Positions 46,005 through 55,049 of a DNA stretch of 64,000 bases are shown in pieces. The stretch comes from SIAJ01 sp963773845 (GTDB lineage Bacteria > Planctomycetota > Planctomycetia > Gemmatales > Gemmataceae), in NCBI GenBank assembly GCA_963773845.1, contig CAVZCU010000013.1:434001-498000 (forward strand), written 5' to 3'. Under the pieces are notes generated by a model. The model made no database searches. It was not told the origin of the DNA and worked only from the letters and a program-made list of their open reading frames with translations. The stretch's first letter is position 1, and each line of letters begins with the position of its first letter. The translations under genes and the position numbers were made by a program.

Positions 46005-48965
46005 ATGATCGCTGCGCATCCAACCAATCCCCAGCTTTATGACTTTCTGCTCGGGCGTCTTTCCGATGCCGCGCAAGTCGAGGTCGAATCGCATTTCGCC
46101 GACTGCGATGAGTGCCGCGATCGGGCGTTGTATGTTCCGGCCAATGACACGCTGACCGAGTTGCTCGCCTCCGCTCTCACCAGGGTTGAATCACAGCGCT
46201 CCGCGGCGCCAACACCAACATTTGACGGCGCTGCAACGCCGCCCGCATTCGCACCCACATTGGCCTGGCAAGGCAATACCGAGACGATCGCTGCCTCGAA
46301 CGTCCCGCCAGCTTTGGCCAATCATCCGAAATATCGCGCGCTTCGTTTGCTCGGGACTGGCGGCATGGGCAGCGTCTGGCTCGCCGAGCATACCGTGATG
46401 AATCGCCAGGTCGCGGTGAAAGTGATTCGGCCGGATCTACTTGCCCGCCCCGGCGCCGCGGAGCGATTTCTGCGCGAAGTTCGTGCGGCGGCGAAGCTGC
46501 ACCATCCCAACATCGTGACCGCATTCGACGCCGAGCAAGTTGGCGATTCCTGTCTTTTGGTGATGGAATACGTGCCGGGCCAAACGCTCGCGGACCGTCT
46601 CGAGGCCGGGCCGTTGCCGGTTGCCGAAGCGTGTCGGGCGATTCGCGACGCCGCTCGCGGCTTGGCCGTCGCGCACAAGGCCGGCCTCGTCCATCGCGAC
46701 GTCAAGCCACACAACCTGATCCGCGACGCGGAAGCAACGACGAAGGTGCTCGACTTCGGCCTGGCCGCGGTCGGGGCCGGTGAAGTAATCGCGGCCGACG
46801 ATGAGAGGCTGACCGGGGCTGGCATGGTCGTTGGCACCCCAGACTATATTGCCCCGGAGCAGATCGCCGACCCGCACGGGGCCGATGCCCGGGCGGACAT
46901 TTACGGTCTCGGTTGCACTTTTTACCACCTGCTCTCGGGCCGATCGCCGCTGCCGCACGGTTCGGTCACTGAGAAACTCGCGGCCCAGCGCGAGCGACCA
47001 ATGGACCCGATTCCCGAATTGCCGCCCGCCGTGGCCGTGGTGTTGGCGAAGATGACCGCCAAGAACCCTGAGGAGCGTTATCAGTCGGCCGACGAGGTCA
47101 TCGCGGCCCTGGAGCGGTGCCTGCGGATCGTGGACAGGAGACAGGACCGGCAACGGGTCTGGGGTCTCGCGGCCGGCCTGCTGGCCGCGGGGCTTGTGGT
47201 ATTCACCGGGCTGATCGTGGCCGCCGCGGTGGTCCTGATCGCGGCGATTGTCGTTAAGATCCAGCGCGACAACCAGGAGATCACGATCCAGACCGACGAC
47301 CCGGACATCGAGGTCGTCATGAAGCGGAAGGGCGAAGTCCTGCGAATCGTCGACAAGAAATCCGGAAAATTCTGGGACATCGACACCACGAAGAATGACA
47401 TGGCCCAGGCCGACTCGCCGGATGGACTAACGGTGAAGCTACCGGACAGCGAGCCGTTCGTCCTGCGGCGGAACGGGAAGGACGTGTTTAAGATTACCCG
47501 GATCCCGAGGCCAATCCCTCCGCCGGAATCGAAGCCCGATGTTCCGCGGAAAGGCTACACGGGCCTGGGCCAAAAGATTAACGCGCAATCGAGAGTTGAA
47601 AACCTGATTTTTGGTCCGGACGGCAAGACTCTCCTCGTCGCCGCCAGCGGTTATTTCCGGGTCTTCAATCCGGTGACTGGCAAGCAACTGTTCAGCGACG
47701 ACCTGCACTGGGCCGGGCCGATGTCGCTGGCAATCTCCAAGGACGGCCGAACTGCCGCCCTGGGAATGGCGAACAAGGTATTCCTGTACGACCTCGCCGT
47801 TCGCAAGCGGGTGGCCGAAGTTCCGGCACGGACCGACGGCGACAAGAGCGATCTCGTGATCTCGGTAAGTCTGACACCGGACGGGCAGACGCTGGCGTAC
47901 GTGGTCGGGAGCGAAGTCGTGTACTATGACCGGGCCACCGAAAAAGTCGAGCATACTCGATCTGACGACGACAATTTCCGGCCGTTCGCGGTGCGCTATT
48001 CGCCCGACGGCCGGCGCCTCGTCGTGGCCTCCTATCTCGATCTCGACAAGAAAACCCGCATCAGTGTCCTGAATGCGAAAACCCGCGAGTTGGAAGCACG
48101 GCGCGAATTGACCGGCTCATTCTGGAGGGTCACTATTTCTGCGGACAGCAAGCAGGTCTTCGCCAGTGGGACAACCATCGGCGGCCGGACCTTTGTGGTC
48201 CTGGGGCTGCCGAAATGCGAGGAGATCGAACGGGACACCGACTTGCCGGGCGGTGGAGTTGGCGGGCTGCCCGTCCCGTCGCCGGATGGCAAGGTTCTTG
48301 CGATCCCACTCAACAACGGAGCTGTCCAACTCTACTATCGGGTGAAGAAGCAGGTGGCGAAGTCGCGGGACCCAATCCCAAACACTCGAAAGGAACCGTT
48401 CAAGGGCCCGGGCGATCGAATGCTCAATCGCGCGATCGTCGCGTTTGCCCCCGACGGCCACACCGTTGCGATCGGCAGTGGTGCCGAGATCGCGGTCTGG
48501 TCACTGGATGCCGAAGCGCCGACCCCGGAACAGACCATCCTGGAGGACATCGAGCGGCGAGTTGACCCCGCGAATACCGACGGCAAGAGCTTGCCGTTCG
48601 CGCTGATGGAGGGAAACGGTGTTGCTGCCATTCGATTCGGTAAGTGGCTGGTTGTGTTCGAAGGGGTGACTTGCGACGCCCGCGGGAAGGTCCTGTTCGG
48701 GGTCGGCGCTTTCTTCCTCCCCGGATCGGGCAACCGTGGCAACTTTGCCGATCCCGGACTCAAGCGCCCTGCCCCAGCCCTCCGCCAGCAGTCGACCGCC
48801 CACGGAAATATGATCGGCATCGCGCAATACGAGTTCAAGTTGGAAAACAAGGGCGGGCGGCTCGTATTCAGCGACCACAGTTACGACGCTACCGAGAAGG
48901 TGCAAACGATCGTTGTCGCCCGCGACGGGACGACGCGCTTGGTCGCTCCGTCGCCGAAGAAATGA
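46005..48965 (+). CDS. Ser/Thr protein kinase with N-terminal anti-sigma zinc-finger domain and C-terminal propeller
   Basis: 986 residues. The first 40 residues form an anti-sigma-like zinc finger: YDFLLGRLSDAAQVEVESHF then HFADCDECRDRA (HxxxCxxC). A Hanks kinase spans about 107-370: GTGGMGSVWLAEH (P-loop), VAVKVI (Lys), HRDVKPHNLI, VLDFGLA and GTPDYIAPEQ, all intact. A membrane helix (AAGLLAAGLVVFTGLIVAAAVV) follows at about 390-415. The outside part carries WD40-like repeats with LTPDGQTLAYVVGSE, YSPDGRRLVVASYL and FAPDGHTVAIGSGA units. It lies 7 bases before a sigma-factor gene. Presumably it senses an external signal and controls that sigma factor by phosphorylation or sequestration. Confidence 0.85.
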   Translation: MIAAHPTNPQLYDFLLGRLSDAAQVEVESHFADCDECRDRALYVPANDTLTELLASALTRVESQRSAAPTPTFDGAATPPAFAPTLAWQGNTETIAASNVPPALANHPKYRALRLLGTGGMGSVWLAEHTVMNRQVAVKVIRPDLLARPGAAERFLREVRAAAKLHHPNIVTAFDAEQVGDSCLLVMEYVPGQTLADRLEAGPLPVAEACRAIRDAARGLAVAHKAGLVHRDVKPHNLIRDAEATTKVLDFGLAAVGAGEVIAADDERLTGAGMVVGTPDYIAPEQIADPHGADARADIYGLGCTFYHLLSGRSPLPHGSVTEKLAAQRERPMDPIPELPPAVAVVLAKMTAKNPEERYQSADEVIAALERCLRIVDRRQDRQRVWGLAAGLLAAGLVVFTGLIVAAAVVLIAAIVVKIQRDNQEITIQTDDPDIEVVMKRKGEVLRIVDKKSGKFWDIDTTKNDMAQADSPDGLTVKLPDSEPFVLRRNGKDVFKITRIPRPIPPPESKPDVPRKGYTGLGQKINAQSRVENLIFGPDGKTLLVAASGYFRVFNPVTGKQLFSDDLHWAGPMSLAISKDGRTAALGMANKVFLYDLAVRKRVAEVPARTDGDKSDLVISVSLTPDGQTLAYVVGSEVVYYDRATEKVEHTRSDDDNFRPFAVRYSPDGRRLVVASYLDLDKKTRISVLNAKTRELEARRELTGSFWRVTISADSKQVFASGTTIGGRTFVVLGLPKCEEIERDTDLPGGGVGGLPVPSPDGKVLAIPLNNGAVQLYYRVKKQVAKSRDPIPNTRKEPFKGPGDRMLNRAIVAFAPDGHTVAIGSGAEIAVWSLDAEAPTPEQTILEDIERRVDPANTDGKSLPFALMEGNGVAAIRFGKWLVVFEGVTCDARGKVLFGVGAFFLPGSGNRGNFADPGLKRPAPALRQQSTAHGNMIGIAQYEFKLENKGGRLVFSDHSYDATEKVQTIVVARDGTTRLVAPSPKK

Positions 48966-48972
48966 GGCATCC

Positions 48973-49530
48973 GTGCAAACCTCGCTCACCTGGCTCGGTC
49001 GGCTGACCGGTGATCCGACCGAGGGCGACTGGAAACGGTTGCTCGATGTCTATGGGCCGCTCCTGCGCGGTTGGCTTACTCGGTCTGGCGTGGCGAGCGC
49101 GGATCACGACGATCTGATTCAAGAGGTGCTCATGGTCGTCGTCCGGCGCGTGGGCAACTTCGAACATCGCGGGCCAGGGGCGTTTCGAGCGTGGCTGCGC
49201 GGCATCCTGGCCAATCACCTTAAGAAGTACTTTCGCGATCGGGCGCCGTCGAACCCCACGGTCGATCTCAACGCCGTCGCCGCCGAGGACAGTGCGATCG
49301 GCAAAGCGTGGGATCGCGAGCACGACGAATACTTGGCCGCCAGGGCCCTGCGAATGGTCGAACGGGATTTTGCCCCGACCACCTGGGCGGCATTCACCCG
49401 TCACGTGCTCGACGGCCGGCCGCCAGGCGACGTGGCCCGCGAACTGACGATATCGGTGAACTCCGTGCTGTTGGCCAAAAGCCGAGTGCTCAAGCGCTTG
49501 CGGGCCGAACTCGCCGGCCTCGTGGAATGA
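48973..49530 (+). CDS. ECF-type RNA polymerase sigma factor
   Basis: A GTG at 48973, 7 bases after the kinase stop, gives 185 residues (an in-frame ATG at 48913 lies inside the kinase gene). Region 2: YGPLLRGWLTRSGVASADHDDLIQEVLMVVVRRV; core-binding and -10 region GAFRAWLRGILANHLKKYFRD; region 4 TWAAFTRHVLDGRPPGDVARELTISVNSVLLAKSRVLKRL, ending in the helix-turn-helix. Planctomycete ECF sigma factors of this group are typically encoded next to a Ser/Thr kinase; here the kinase comes first. It probably directs transcription of target genes in response to the kinase signal. Confidence 0.85.
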   Translation: MQTSLTWLGRLTGDPTEGDWKRLLDVYGPLLRGWLTRSGVASADHDDLIQEVLMVVVRRVGNFEHRGPGAFRAWLRGILANHLKKYFRDRAPSNPTVDLNAVAAEDSAIGKAWDREHDEYLAARALRMVERDFAPTTWAAFTRHVLDGRPPGDVARELTISVNSVLLAKSRVLKRLRAELAGLVE

Positions 49531-49688
49531 TCCCCGGCCCACCGCACTTCGATCCGACAATCGCGCAACTCACCCTTGTACTTCTCCCGGAGTTGGCGAG
49601 AATAATCTCGGCGGCAGCGTTCACGGCCGTCTTTGCAAGAAGTTTCGACTTCCCATCCACCGCTTCACGCATCGAGGGACGACTAACG

Positions 49689-51068
49689 ATGGACCCGCGT
49701 TTTGTCTTCGGCGATGACCCCTTCAAGGACCCGGAACTGCCCCCCCTTCACAAGGTCGGCGACCTGTGGGCGCCGAAGGCCCCGGAGACCTTCGCGGATG
49801 TGCAGCCAGAGAAGGAAGCGCTCGTCGAAATGGCGATGAAGCTGGCCGGGACCGTCGCCCGGTTCGATACCGAGTGGGCCGCCAAGCAGCTCCACCTGTC
49901 CTTGCCGCTGATCCGCCTGATCCTCCAGAGCCTGAGTTCCGAGGGTTTGATCGAGGAACTCTGGCAGACGAACGAGGGCAGTTCGCACTACCGAATCAGC
50001 CAGCAGGGCCGCGACCTGGCCGCGCGACTCATGGAGTCGTGTTCGTACGTCGGGCCGTCGCCGGTAACGCTGGAAGCCTACGCCGCCATGCTCCGCTGGC
50101 AATTCGCGACCACGCCGCAGGTCAAGCCGAACGACGTGGCCCAGTCCCTCCAGGGCATGATCGTGACCAAGAAGACCGCCCAATTGGCGGGCCTCGCGGT
50201 CTCGTCTGGCCGCAGCCTGTTCGTGTATGGCCCGCCGGGCAACGGCAAAAGCACCCTGGGCCGCTTCATTCACAGCGCGCTGCCGGGCGACTACTGGATT
50301 CCCTATTGCATCGCCGTCGGCAATACCGTGATCCGCGTGCATGACCGCCTGTGCCACCAGATCATCCCGCTCAAGCTCCCCGACACCGTCGATAGCCGAT
50401 GGGTGCGCATTCGCAGGCCCTTCGTGGTGGTCGGCGGCGAGTTGACGATCGAAATGCTCGACATGATCTACAGCCCGGTGCTGAAGGCCTACGAGGCCCC
50501 GCCGCACTTGAAGTCCAACGGCGGCGTCTTCCTGGTCGACGACTTCGGCCGCGAGCGCATCGAGCCGGAACAATTGCTCAACCGGTTCATCACGCCGATG
50601 GAGCACCAGGTCGATTACTTCACCCTGCGGACTGGGCAAAAAATCCAGTTGCCGCTTCGCCACGTGCTGATCATCGCCACCAACCTCGGACTGGAAACCG
50701 TCACCGATCCAGCCTTCCTGCGGCGCATGGGCTATCGGCTCTACCTGGGTGCGCCGACTCCGGAACAGTACGCGCTGATTTTCAAGGCGTATGCCCAGAA
50801 GACGGGAGTGACCGTTCCCCCGGACATGATTGAAAACCTGCTCAATCGCTACAAGCAGCAGGATCGGGAGTTGCGGGCCTGCGAGCCTCGCGACCTCATC
50901 GAGCGGTCGCGCGATGTTTGCCGCTTCTTGAACAAGCCATTGGAATTGACGCAGAAGATACTCGACCTGGCCTGGATCGGCTACTTCGGCGATCAGCCGA
51001 CGCCGATCAAGGAGAAGGCAGCCCAATCGCAAGAAGTCGTGCTGAGAGGCGAGGAACAGGAAGGGTAA
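49689..51068 (+). CDS. AAA+ ATPase with N-terminal winged helix
   Basis: 459 residues from the ATG at 49689 (the longer frame to 49308 overlaps the sigma gene). Residues about 35-125 form a winged-helix DNA-binding-like domain (AAKQLHLSLPLIRLILQSL, YRISQQGRDLAARL). The AAA+ module has Walker A YGPPGNGKSTL, Walker B VFLVDDFGRE, sensor region HVLIIATNLGLETVTDPAFLRRM and a lid domain ending IEKA-like helices. The target is unknown. Planctomycete genomes have many such ATPases, some tied to protein export or pilus assembly. No clear operon partner follows. Confidence 0.8.
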   Translation: MDPRFVFGDDPFKDPELPPLHKVGDLWAPKAPETFADVQPEKEALVEMAMKLAGTVARFDTEWAAKQLHLSLPLIRLILQSLSSEGLIEELWQTNEGSSHYRISQQGRDLAARLMESCSYVGPSPVTLEAYAAMLRWQFATTPQVKPNDVAQSLQGMIVTKKTAQLAGLAVSSGRSLFVYGPPGNGKSTLGRFIHSALPGDYWIPYCIAVGNTVIRVHDRLCHQIIPLKLPDTVDSRWVRIRRPFVVVGGELTIEMLDMIYSPVLKAYEAPPHLKSNGGVFLVDDFGRERIEPEQLLNRFITPMEHQVDYFTLRTGQKIQLPLRHVLIIATNLGLETVTDPAFLRRMGYRLYLGAPTPEQYALIFKAYAQKTGVTVPPDMIENLLNRYKQQDRELRACEPRDLIERSRDVCRFLNKPLELTQKILDLAWIGYFGDQPTPIKEKAAQSQEVVLRGEEQEG

Positions 51069-51524
51069 TAAGCCGTCGCCATTGGCCACGAGCTGGCTGG
51101 TTCGCGGTGGACAGTATCTTGCCAGGTCAAGGCGCGAAGAATTCGCAAAAATTTGGACAAAGCTGTTTCCTTTTGGCGGCCGCGAAATACAGGAAGGGTT
51201 GCCTGGGTGAGATTGCACGCCGGGCCGGTAAGGGTGCAGGTGGATGGAACATATTGGAACGTTTTGGAACATTGAAAAAAGATGTTAGCGGGGGATGTCC
51301 CAAAATGTCCCGAAATGTCACTCAAAAAAAAGATGTTACCCGAAACGCCGACATTGGACCGAAGCTATCCCTTCAACAAATCGTGTTGAATTCGCCCAAA
51401 TTATTCTTTCGACTTGTCGAACTGGATGCGTCTCGTTCGACGTGAAATTGAGCAGCCGCACGCACCCTTGTTTTGTAGCCTCAGCTGGCGGCGAACAGTC
51501 CAACTGTGAATGGAGAACTGAGTA
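51069..51524. other. Intergenic region with helix-phased repeats
   Basis: No gene. The centre holds an array of short repeats (see 51245-51320). Flanking bases (51100-51230 and 51340-51520) look featureless apart from A-rich tracts (AAAAAAGATGTTA at 51276-51288, repeated at about 51323-51338). Confidence 0.55.
51245..51320. repeat. Ten-base-phased hexamer array with inverted halves
   Basis: TGGAAC occurs at 51245, 51255 and 51265, exactly 10 bases apart. ATGTCC occurs at 51295 and 51305 with ATGTCA at 51315, again 10 apart, and the two sets are 50 bases apart. The right set read backwards gives TGGGACAT, so the halves are imperfectly inverted. It lies 200-280 bases upstream of the serine hydrolase gene. 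Confidence 0.7.
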
Positions 51525-52841
51525 ATGGCGATTCCATCGATCGTGTTGCGAGGATTGTTCGTTGCATGCGCCTATTGCGCTTTATTGGTGTCGTCCGGCC
51601 GAGCCGACGAATTGCCGCGCGGCGATGCGCGGACGGCTGGTTTTTCGAAAGAAAAGCTCGCCCTCATTCCGCAAGCGATCCAGAAAGCGGTGAACGAAAA
51701 GAAGATTGCCGGCGGCTCGGCGCTGATCGCCCGGCATGGCAAGGTCGTTCACTTTTCCGTCGCCGGCATGCAGGACATCAATGCGAAGAAGCCGATCACC
51801 GAATCGACCATTTTTCGGATCGCCTCGATGAGCAAGCCGATCACGTCCGTCGCCGTCATGGCACTGGTGGAAGACGGGAAAATCAAGGTGACCGATTCGC
51901 TTTCCAAGTATGTCCCGGAATTCAAGGACATGAAAGTGCTGGTCCCATCGAAGGACGGCAAGTCGTACGAGATCGTGAACGCGGAACGCGAGATCACCAT
52001 TCACGATTTGTTGACGCACACATCCGGACTCACCTATCGCCTGTTGAACAAGCCGTTCGTCGCCAAGATCTATGCGGACGCTGGCATTAATGACGGTTTG
52101 GCTGAGACGACCGGCACGATCGGCGACAACGTCAAGAAACTCGCGAAAATGCCGCTCGTTTGCCAGCCTGGGTCGGCCTGGGAGTATGGACTGAGCACGG
52201 ATACGCTCGGCTACGTCGTCGAAGTCGCGTCAGGCAAGACGCTGGACGAGTTTCTCCGGGAACGGGTCTTCAAGCCACTCAAGATGAACGACACCTATTT
52301 CATCTTGCCGAAGGAAAAGCGCTCGCGACTCACAGCTCTTTACAACGCTGGCACGCTGGCGCCGGTCGGTGGCAAGCCCGTCGCCATGGGGGCGGCTGTT
52401 TTCACCGCAACTTATCCGATCCACGATGGCGGCAAGTACTACTCCGGCGGTGGCGGACTCGTCTCCACGATCGACGACTATTTCCGCTTTTGCCAGATGC
52501 TTCTCAATCGGGGGGAACTGAACGGCACACGCGTGCTGAAAGCGGTAACCGTCGCAATGATGACGAAGAACCAGATCGGCAAACTGCGCACCTTCCAGCC
52601 CGACTTCAATCAAATGGGCTACGGCTTCGGCATCCTCAGCGAATCCGGCAAGGAAGCAACCAAGAGCCCGGCGGGGGTCGGCAGCTATTCGTGGGGCGGA
52701 GCCTTCGGCACATTCTTCTGGATCGACCCTAAGAACGATGTGATCGGCATTTTCATGACGCAAATGTTCCCGCCGGACTTCGCGATGGGAGCGGAGATGG
52801 TGAAGTTGACCTATGGGGCGATGACGGAGAATGGGAAATGA
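51525..52841 (+). CDS. Secreted serine beta-lactamase-fold hydrolase (class C/esterase-like)
   Basis: 438 residues with a signal peptide (SIVLRGLFVACAYCALLV). Catalytic motifs: SMSKPITSVAVM (SxxK, nucleophile Ser at about 105), the Tyr-containing YGLSTDTLGYVVE (second motif) and GGGGLVSTIDDYFRF (third, HxG/KTG-like). This is the serine hydrolase group that includes penicillin-binding-protein-like and esterase EstB-type enzymes; true lactamase activity cannot be assumed. Complete. The start follows a weak ribosome site (GAGAACTGAGTA); the phased repeat array lies upstream. Confidence 0.85.
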   Translation: MAIPSIVLRGLFVACAYCALLVSSGRADELPRGDARTAGFSKEKLALIPQAIQKAVNEKKIAGGSALIARHGKVVHFSVAGMQDINAKKPITESTIFRIASMSKPITSVAVMALVEDGKIKVTDSLSKYVPEFKDMKVLVPSKDGKSYEIVNAEREITIHDLLTHTSGLTYRLLNKPFVAKIYADAGINDGLAETTGTIGDNVKKLAKMPLVCQPGSAWEYGLSTDTLGYVVEVASGKTLDEFLRERVFKPLKMNDTYFILPKEKRSRLTALYNAGTLAPVGGKPVAMGAAVFTATYPIHDGGKYYSGGGGLVSTIDDYFRFCQMLLNRGELNGTRVLKAVTVAMMTKNQIGKLRTFQPDFNQMGYGFGILSESGKEATKSPAGVGSYSWGGAFGTFFWIDPKNDVIGIFMTQMFPPDFAMGAEMVKLTYGAMTENGK

Positions 52842-52896
52842 GGGTAATCTGAATGCGAGGAGCGGACAATCAGAGAGCGTTTCAGAATTGGCGACA

Positions 52897-52994
52897 GCGG
52901 AGCCTGAAGCGTGAGCGAAGGCGATAATTACCCCGAGATTTGCCGAACCTCCTGGTAATTTCAGCGTCGCCTTCGCTCACGCTTCAGGCTCCGC
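52897..52994. repeat. Perfect 28-bp inverted repeat
   Basis: GCGGAGCCTGAAGCGTGAGC begins the left arm (52897-52924); the right arm (52967-52994) is its exact reverse complement. Spacer 42 bases. Related copies lie at 56534-56629 and in part at about 3916-3940. The gap 52842-53139 holds nothing else. Confidence 0.8.
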
Positions 52995-53139
52995 TGGCAA
53001 CGCCGTTAATCCTGGAACGCACTGTTAGACCGTTCGGGCGAATTCTGTGTATGGCTACGAGAAGGTACCCGACCAGCATTCGGATGACTTCGACTGCATG
53101 CTAAAACGCGGAATTCGTCCGCCGAACTTGAGGTGCCAC

Positions 53140-53379
53140 ATGATTGCTCGAGGCAGAGTAAGGAACGGTGTGGTAGTGCTGGATGAAGGTGTCCACCTCC
53201 CAGAAGGGCGGGAAGTTACCGTGGTAGTCCAGGCGGAGGCCGTTCCTGAACAGGAAGTCAGTGAAGAACGGAAGCAGGCCCTTCTGGGCCTTATTGGAAT
53301 GTGGAAAATGGATAATCCGCCGAACGACGACGACGTCGACGAGATAGTCTACCAAGAAAGGATGAAGAAGTACGGCTAA
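53140..53379 (+). CDS. Antitoxin, AF2212/DUF104-like, of a PIN toxin pair
   Basis: From the ATG at 53140 it has 79 residues: IARGRVRNGVVVLDEGVHLPEG and EVTVVVQ match the small beta-strand antitoxins (AF2212-like) that precede VapC-type PIN toxins. A charged C-terminal helix (EERKQALLGLIGMWKM) would cover the toxin. The TAA stop overlaps the toxin ATG (TAATG), so the two are coupled. Starts at 53047 or 53098 are possible but add unrelated sequence. Confidence 0.75.
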   Translation: MIARGRVRNGVVVLDEGVHLPEGREVTVVVQAEAVPEQEVSEERKQALLGLIGMWKMDNPPNDDDVDEIVYQERMKKYG

Positions 53380-53840
53380 TGCGCGTATTGCTCGACAACA
53401 ACGTGATCCTCGATGCGATGTTGCAGCGCGTGCCCTGGAACAATGACGCGGATGCTATCATCCAAGCCGCGGCAAATGCTCGGGTCGTCTGCGCGACTAC
53501 AACTTTGTCGTTGGCGACGATCTTTTATTTGGGTCGACGAGTCGTCGGAACCTCGACAGCACGTAGCGAAGTCCGGAAATTCCTAAAGGCGTTTGAGATT
53601 CTGCCTGTCACCAAACAGACCCTGCTTGACGCCGACGCGATGCCGGGCAATGACTTCGAGGACAACATCTTGATCGCCGCCGCTACTGAAGCAGCAGTCG
53701 ACGCAATCGTTACCCGCAACCCGAGCGATTTTGCTCACTCGCCGGTTCCGGTTTGGGAACCGGCGGAGCTTTTGAGACGACTTCGGAGTGGGAATCCGCC
53801 GGCCGGCACGAGTCCCGGTGCGGTTTCGCCGCCTCCATAA
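53379..53840 (+). CDS. VapC-like PIN-domain toxin
   Basis: 153 residues. The PIN core carries the acidic metal-binding residues LLDNNVILDAML (first Asp), ATTTLSLATIFYL with the conserved Ser/Thr-x-x-Ser pattern, and AMPGNDFEDNILIAAATEAAVDAIVTRNPSDF (late Asp cluster). PIN toxins are RNases; the target RNA here is unknown. Overlaps the antitoxin by one base. The last 20 residues (GNPPAGTSPGAVSPPP) are Gly/Pro-rich and not typical of the fold, so the C-terminus may be extended by a changed stop. Confidence 0.8.
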   Translation: MRVLLDNNVILDAMLQRVPWNNDADAIIQAAANARVVCATTTLSLATIFYLGRRVVGTSTARSEVRKFLKAFEILPVTKQTLLDADAMPGNDFEDNILIAAATEAAVDAIVTRNPSDFAHSPVPVWEPAELLRRLRSGNPPAGTSPGAVSPPP

Positions 53841-53876
53841 TCGATTACCTTTATTATCCTTGCAAGGGATTAACCC

Positions 53877-55049
53877 ATGTCCTCCGTTCGCGTCCTTGTC
53901 GGCACCCGCAAAGGGGCGTTTATCCTATCATCCGACGGCAAGCGTCAGAAGTGGGATGTCAGCGGCCCGCATTTTGCTGGGTGGGAAATCTATCACATGA
54001 AGGGCTCGCCGGTTGATCCCAATCGCATCTACTGTTCGCAGACGAGCGGCTGGTTTGGCCAGATCATCCAGCGCTCCGATGACGGCGGCAAGACGTGGTT
54101 TCAGCCGGGCACGCCGAAAGGCGAAGCGACCACGACGCCCGAAGGCATGCCGATGGGCGAAAGCAATAAGTTCGTGTACGACGCGTCGACGCCGCTGACG
54201 ACGCATCAACACTACGACGGCACGCAGAAGCCCTGGCTGTTCAAACGCGTCTGGCATTTGGAGCCGTCGTTGAGCGATCCCGACATGGTCTACGCGGGCG
54301 TCGAGGATGCGGCGATCTTCAAAACGACTAACGGTGGACAGACCTGGAACGAGCTACCCGCCTTGCGCGAACAGCAAGGCCCGAAATGGATGCCGGGCGC
54401 CGGGGGAATGTGTCTGCACACCATCTTGATCGACCCGACCAATCCCGATCGCATCTTTATTGCCATTTCGGCCGCCGGGGCTTTCCGCACCGATGATGGC
54501 GGCAAAAGCTGGAAAGTCATCACCAAGGGGCTCAAGTCAAAGTACATGCCCGATCCGAACGCCGAAGTCGGCTTCTGCGTGCACCGCATCGCCCAGAATC
54601 GCGCCAAGCCGGACACGCTCTACATGCAACTGCACTGGGACGTGATGCGCTCGGACAACGCCGGCGATCTTTGGTATGAGGTCAGCGGCAATCTGCCGAC
54701 CGACTTTGGCTTCGCGATCGACGTTCACGCGCATGAGCCGGAGACGGTTTACGTGCTCCCGATCAAGAGCGACTCGGAGCATTACGTTCACGACGGCAAG
54801 CTGCGCGTCTATCGCAGCAAGACGGGCGGCAACGAATGGGAGCCGCTGACCAAAGGATTGCCCCAGGAACACTGCTATGTGAACGTGCTCCGCGACGCGA
54901 TGGCGGTCGATTCGCTCGACGACTGCGGGGTCTACTTCGGCACCACCGGCGGGCAGGTGTATGTGTCACCCAACGGCGGCGACAACTGGATGCCGATCGT
55001 CCGCGACCTGCCAGCGGTGCTCTCGGTGGAGGTCCAGACGCTCAAATGA
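53877..55049 (+). CDS. BNR/Asp-box beta-propeller protein (sialidase-like fold)
   Basis: 390 residues starting SSVRVLVGTRKGAFIL, cytosolic in appearance (no signal peptide). Five Asp-box motifs (SxDxGxTW type): SDDGGKTW, TNGGQTW, TDDGGKSW, SDNAGDLW and SPNGGDNW, at about residues 69, 150, 203, 260 and 362. This predicts a five- to six-bladed propeller. No sialidase catalytic triad is evident, so enzyme activity is doubtful. The stop TGA overlaps the ATG of the next gene (ATGA), indicating coupling to the MoaD-like protein, a pairing I recall from other bacteria. Role unknown. Confidence 0.8.
   Translation: MSSVRVLVGTRKGAFILSSDGKRQKWDVSGPHFAGWEIYHMKGSPVDPNRIYCSQTSGWFGQIIQRSDDGGKTWFQPGTPKGEATTTPEGMPMGESNKFVYDASTPLTTHQHYDGTQKPWLFKRVWHLEPSLSDPDMVYAGVEDAAIFKTTNGGQTWNELPALREQQGPKWMPGAGGMCLHTILIDPTNPDRIFIAISAAGAFRTDDGGKSWKVITKGLKSKYMPDPNAEVGFCVHRIAQNRAKPDTLYMQLHWDVMRSDNAGDLWYEVSGNLPTDFGFAIDVHAHEPETVYVLPIKSDSEHYVHDGKLRVYRSKTGGNEWEPLTKGLPQEHCYVNVLRDAMAVDSLDDCGVYFGTTGGQVYVSPNGGDNWMPIVRDLPAVLSVEVQTLK

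Noticed and set aside
49683..51272. Long minus-strand frame (529 codons)
   Set aside because: Antisense to the AAA+ ATPase gene; the plus strand carries clear Walker motifs.
51525..52841. Antibiotic-resistance beta-lactamase
   Set aside because: The fold and SxxK motif fit a broad group of esterases and penicillin-binding-like proteins; resistance cannot be claimed from sequence.
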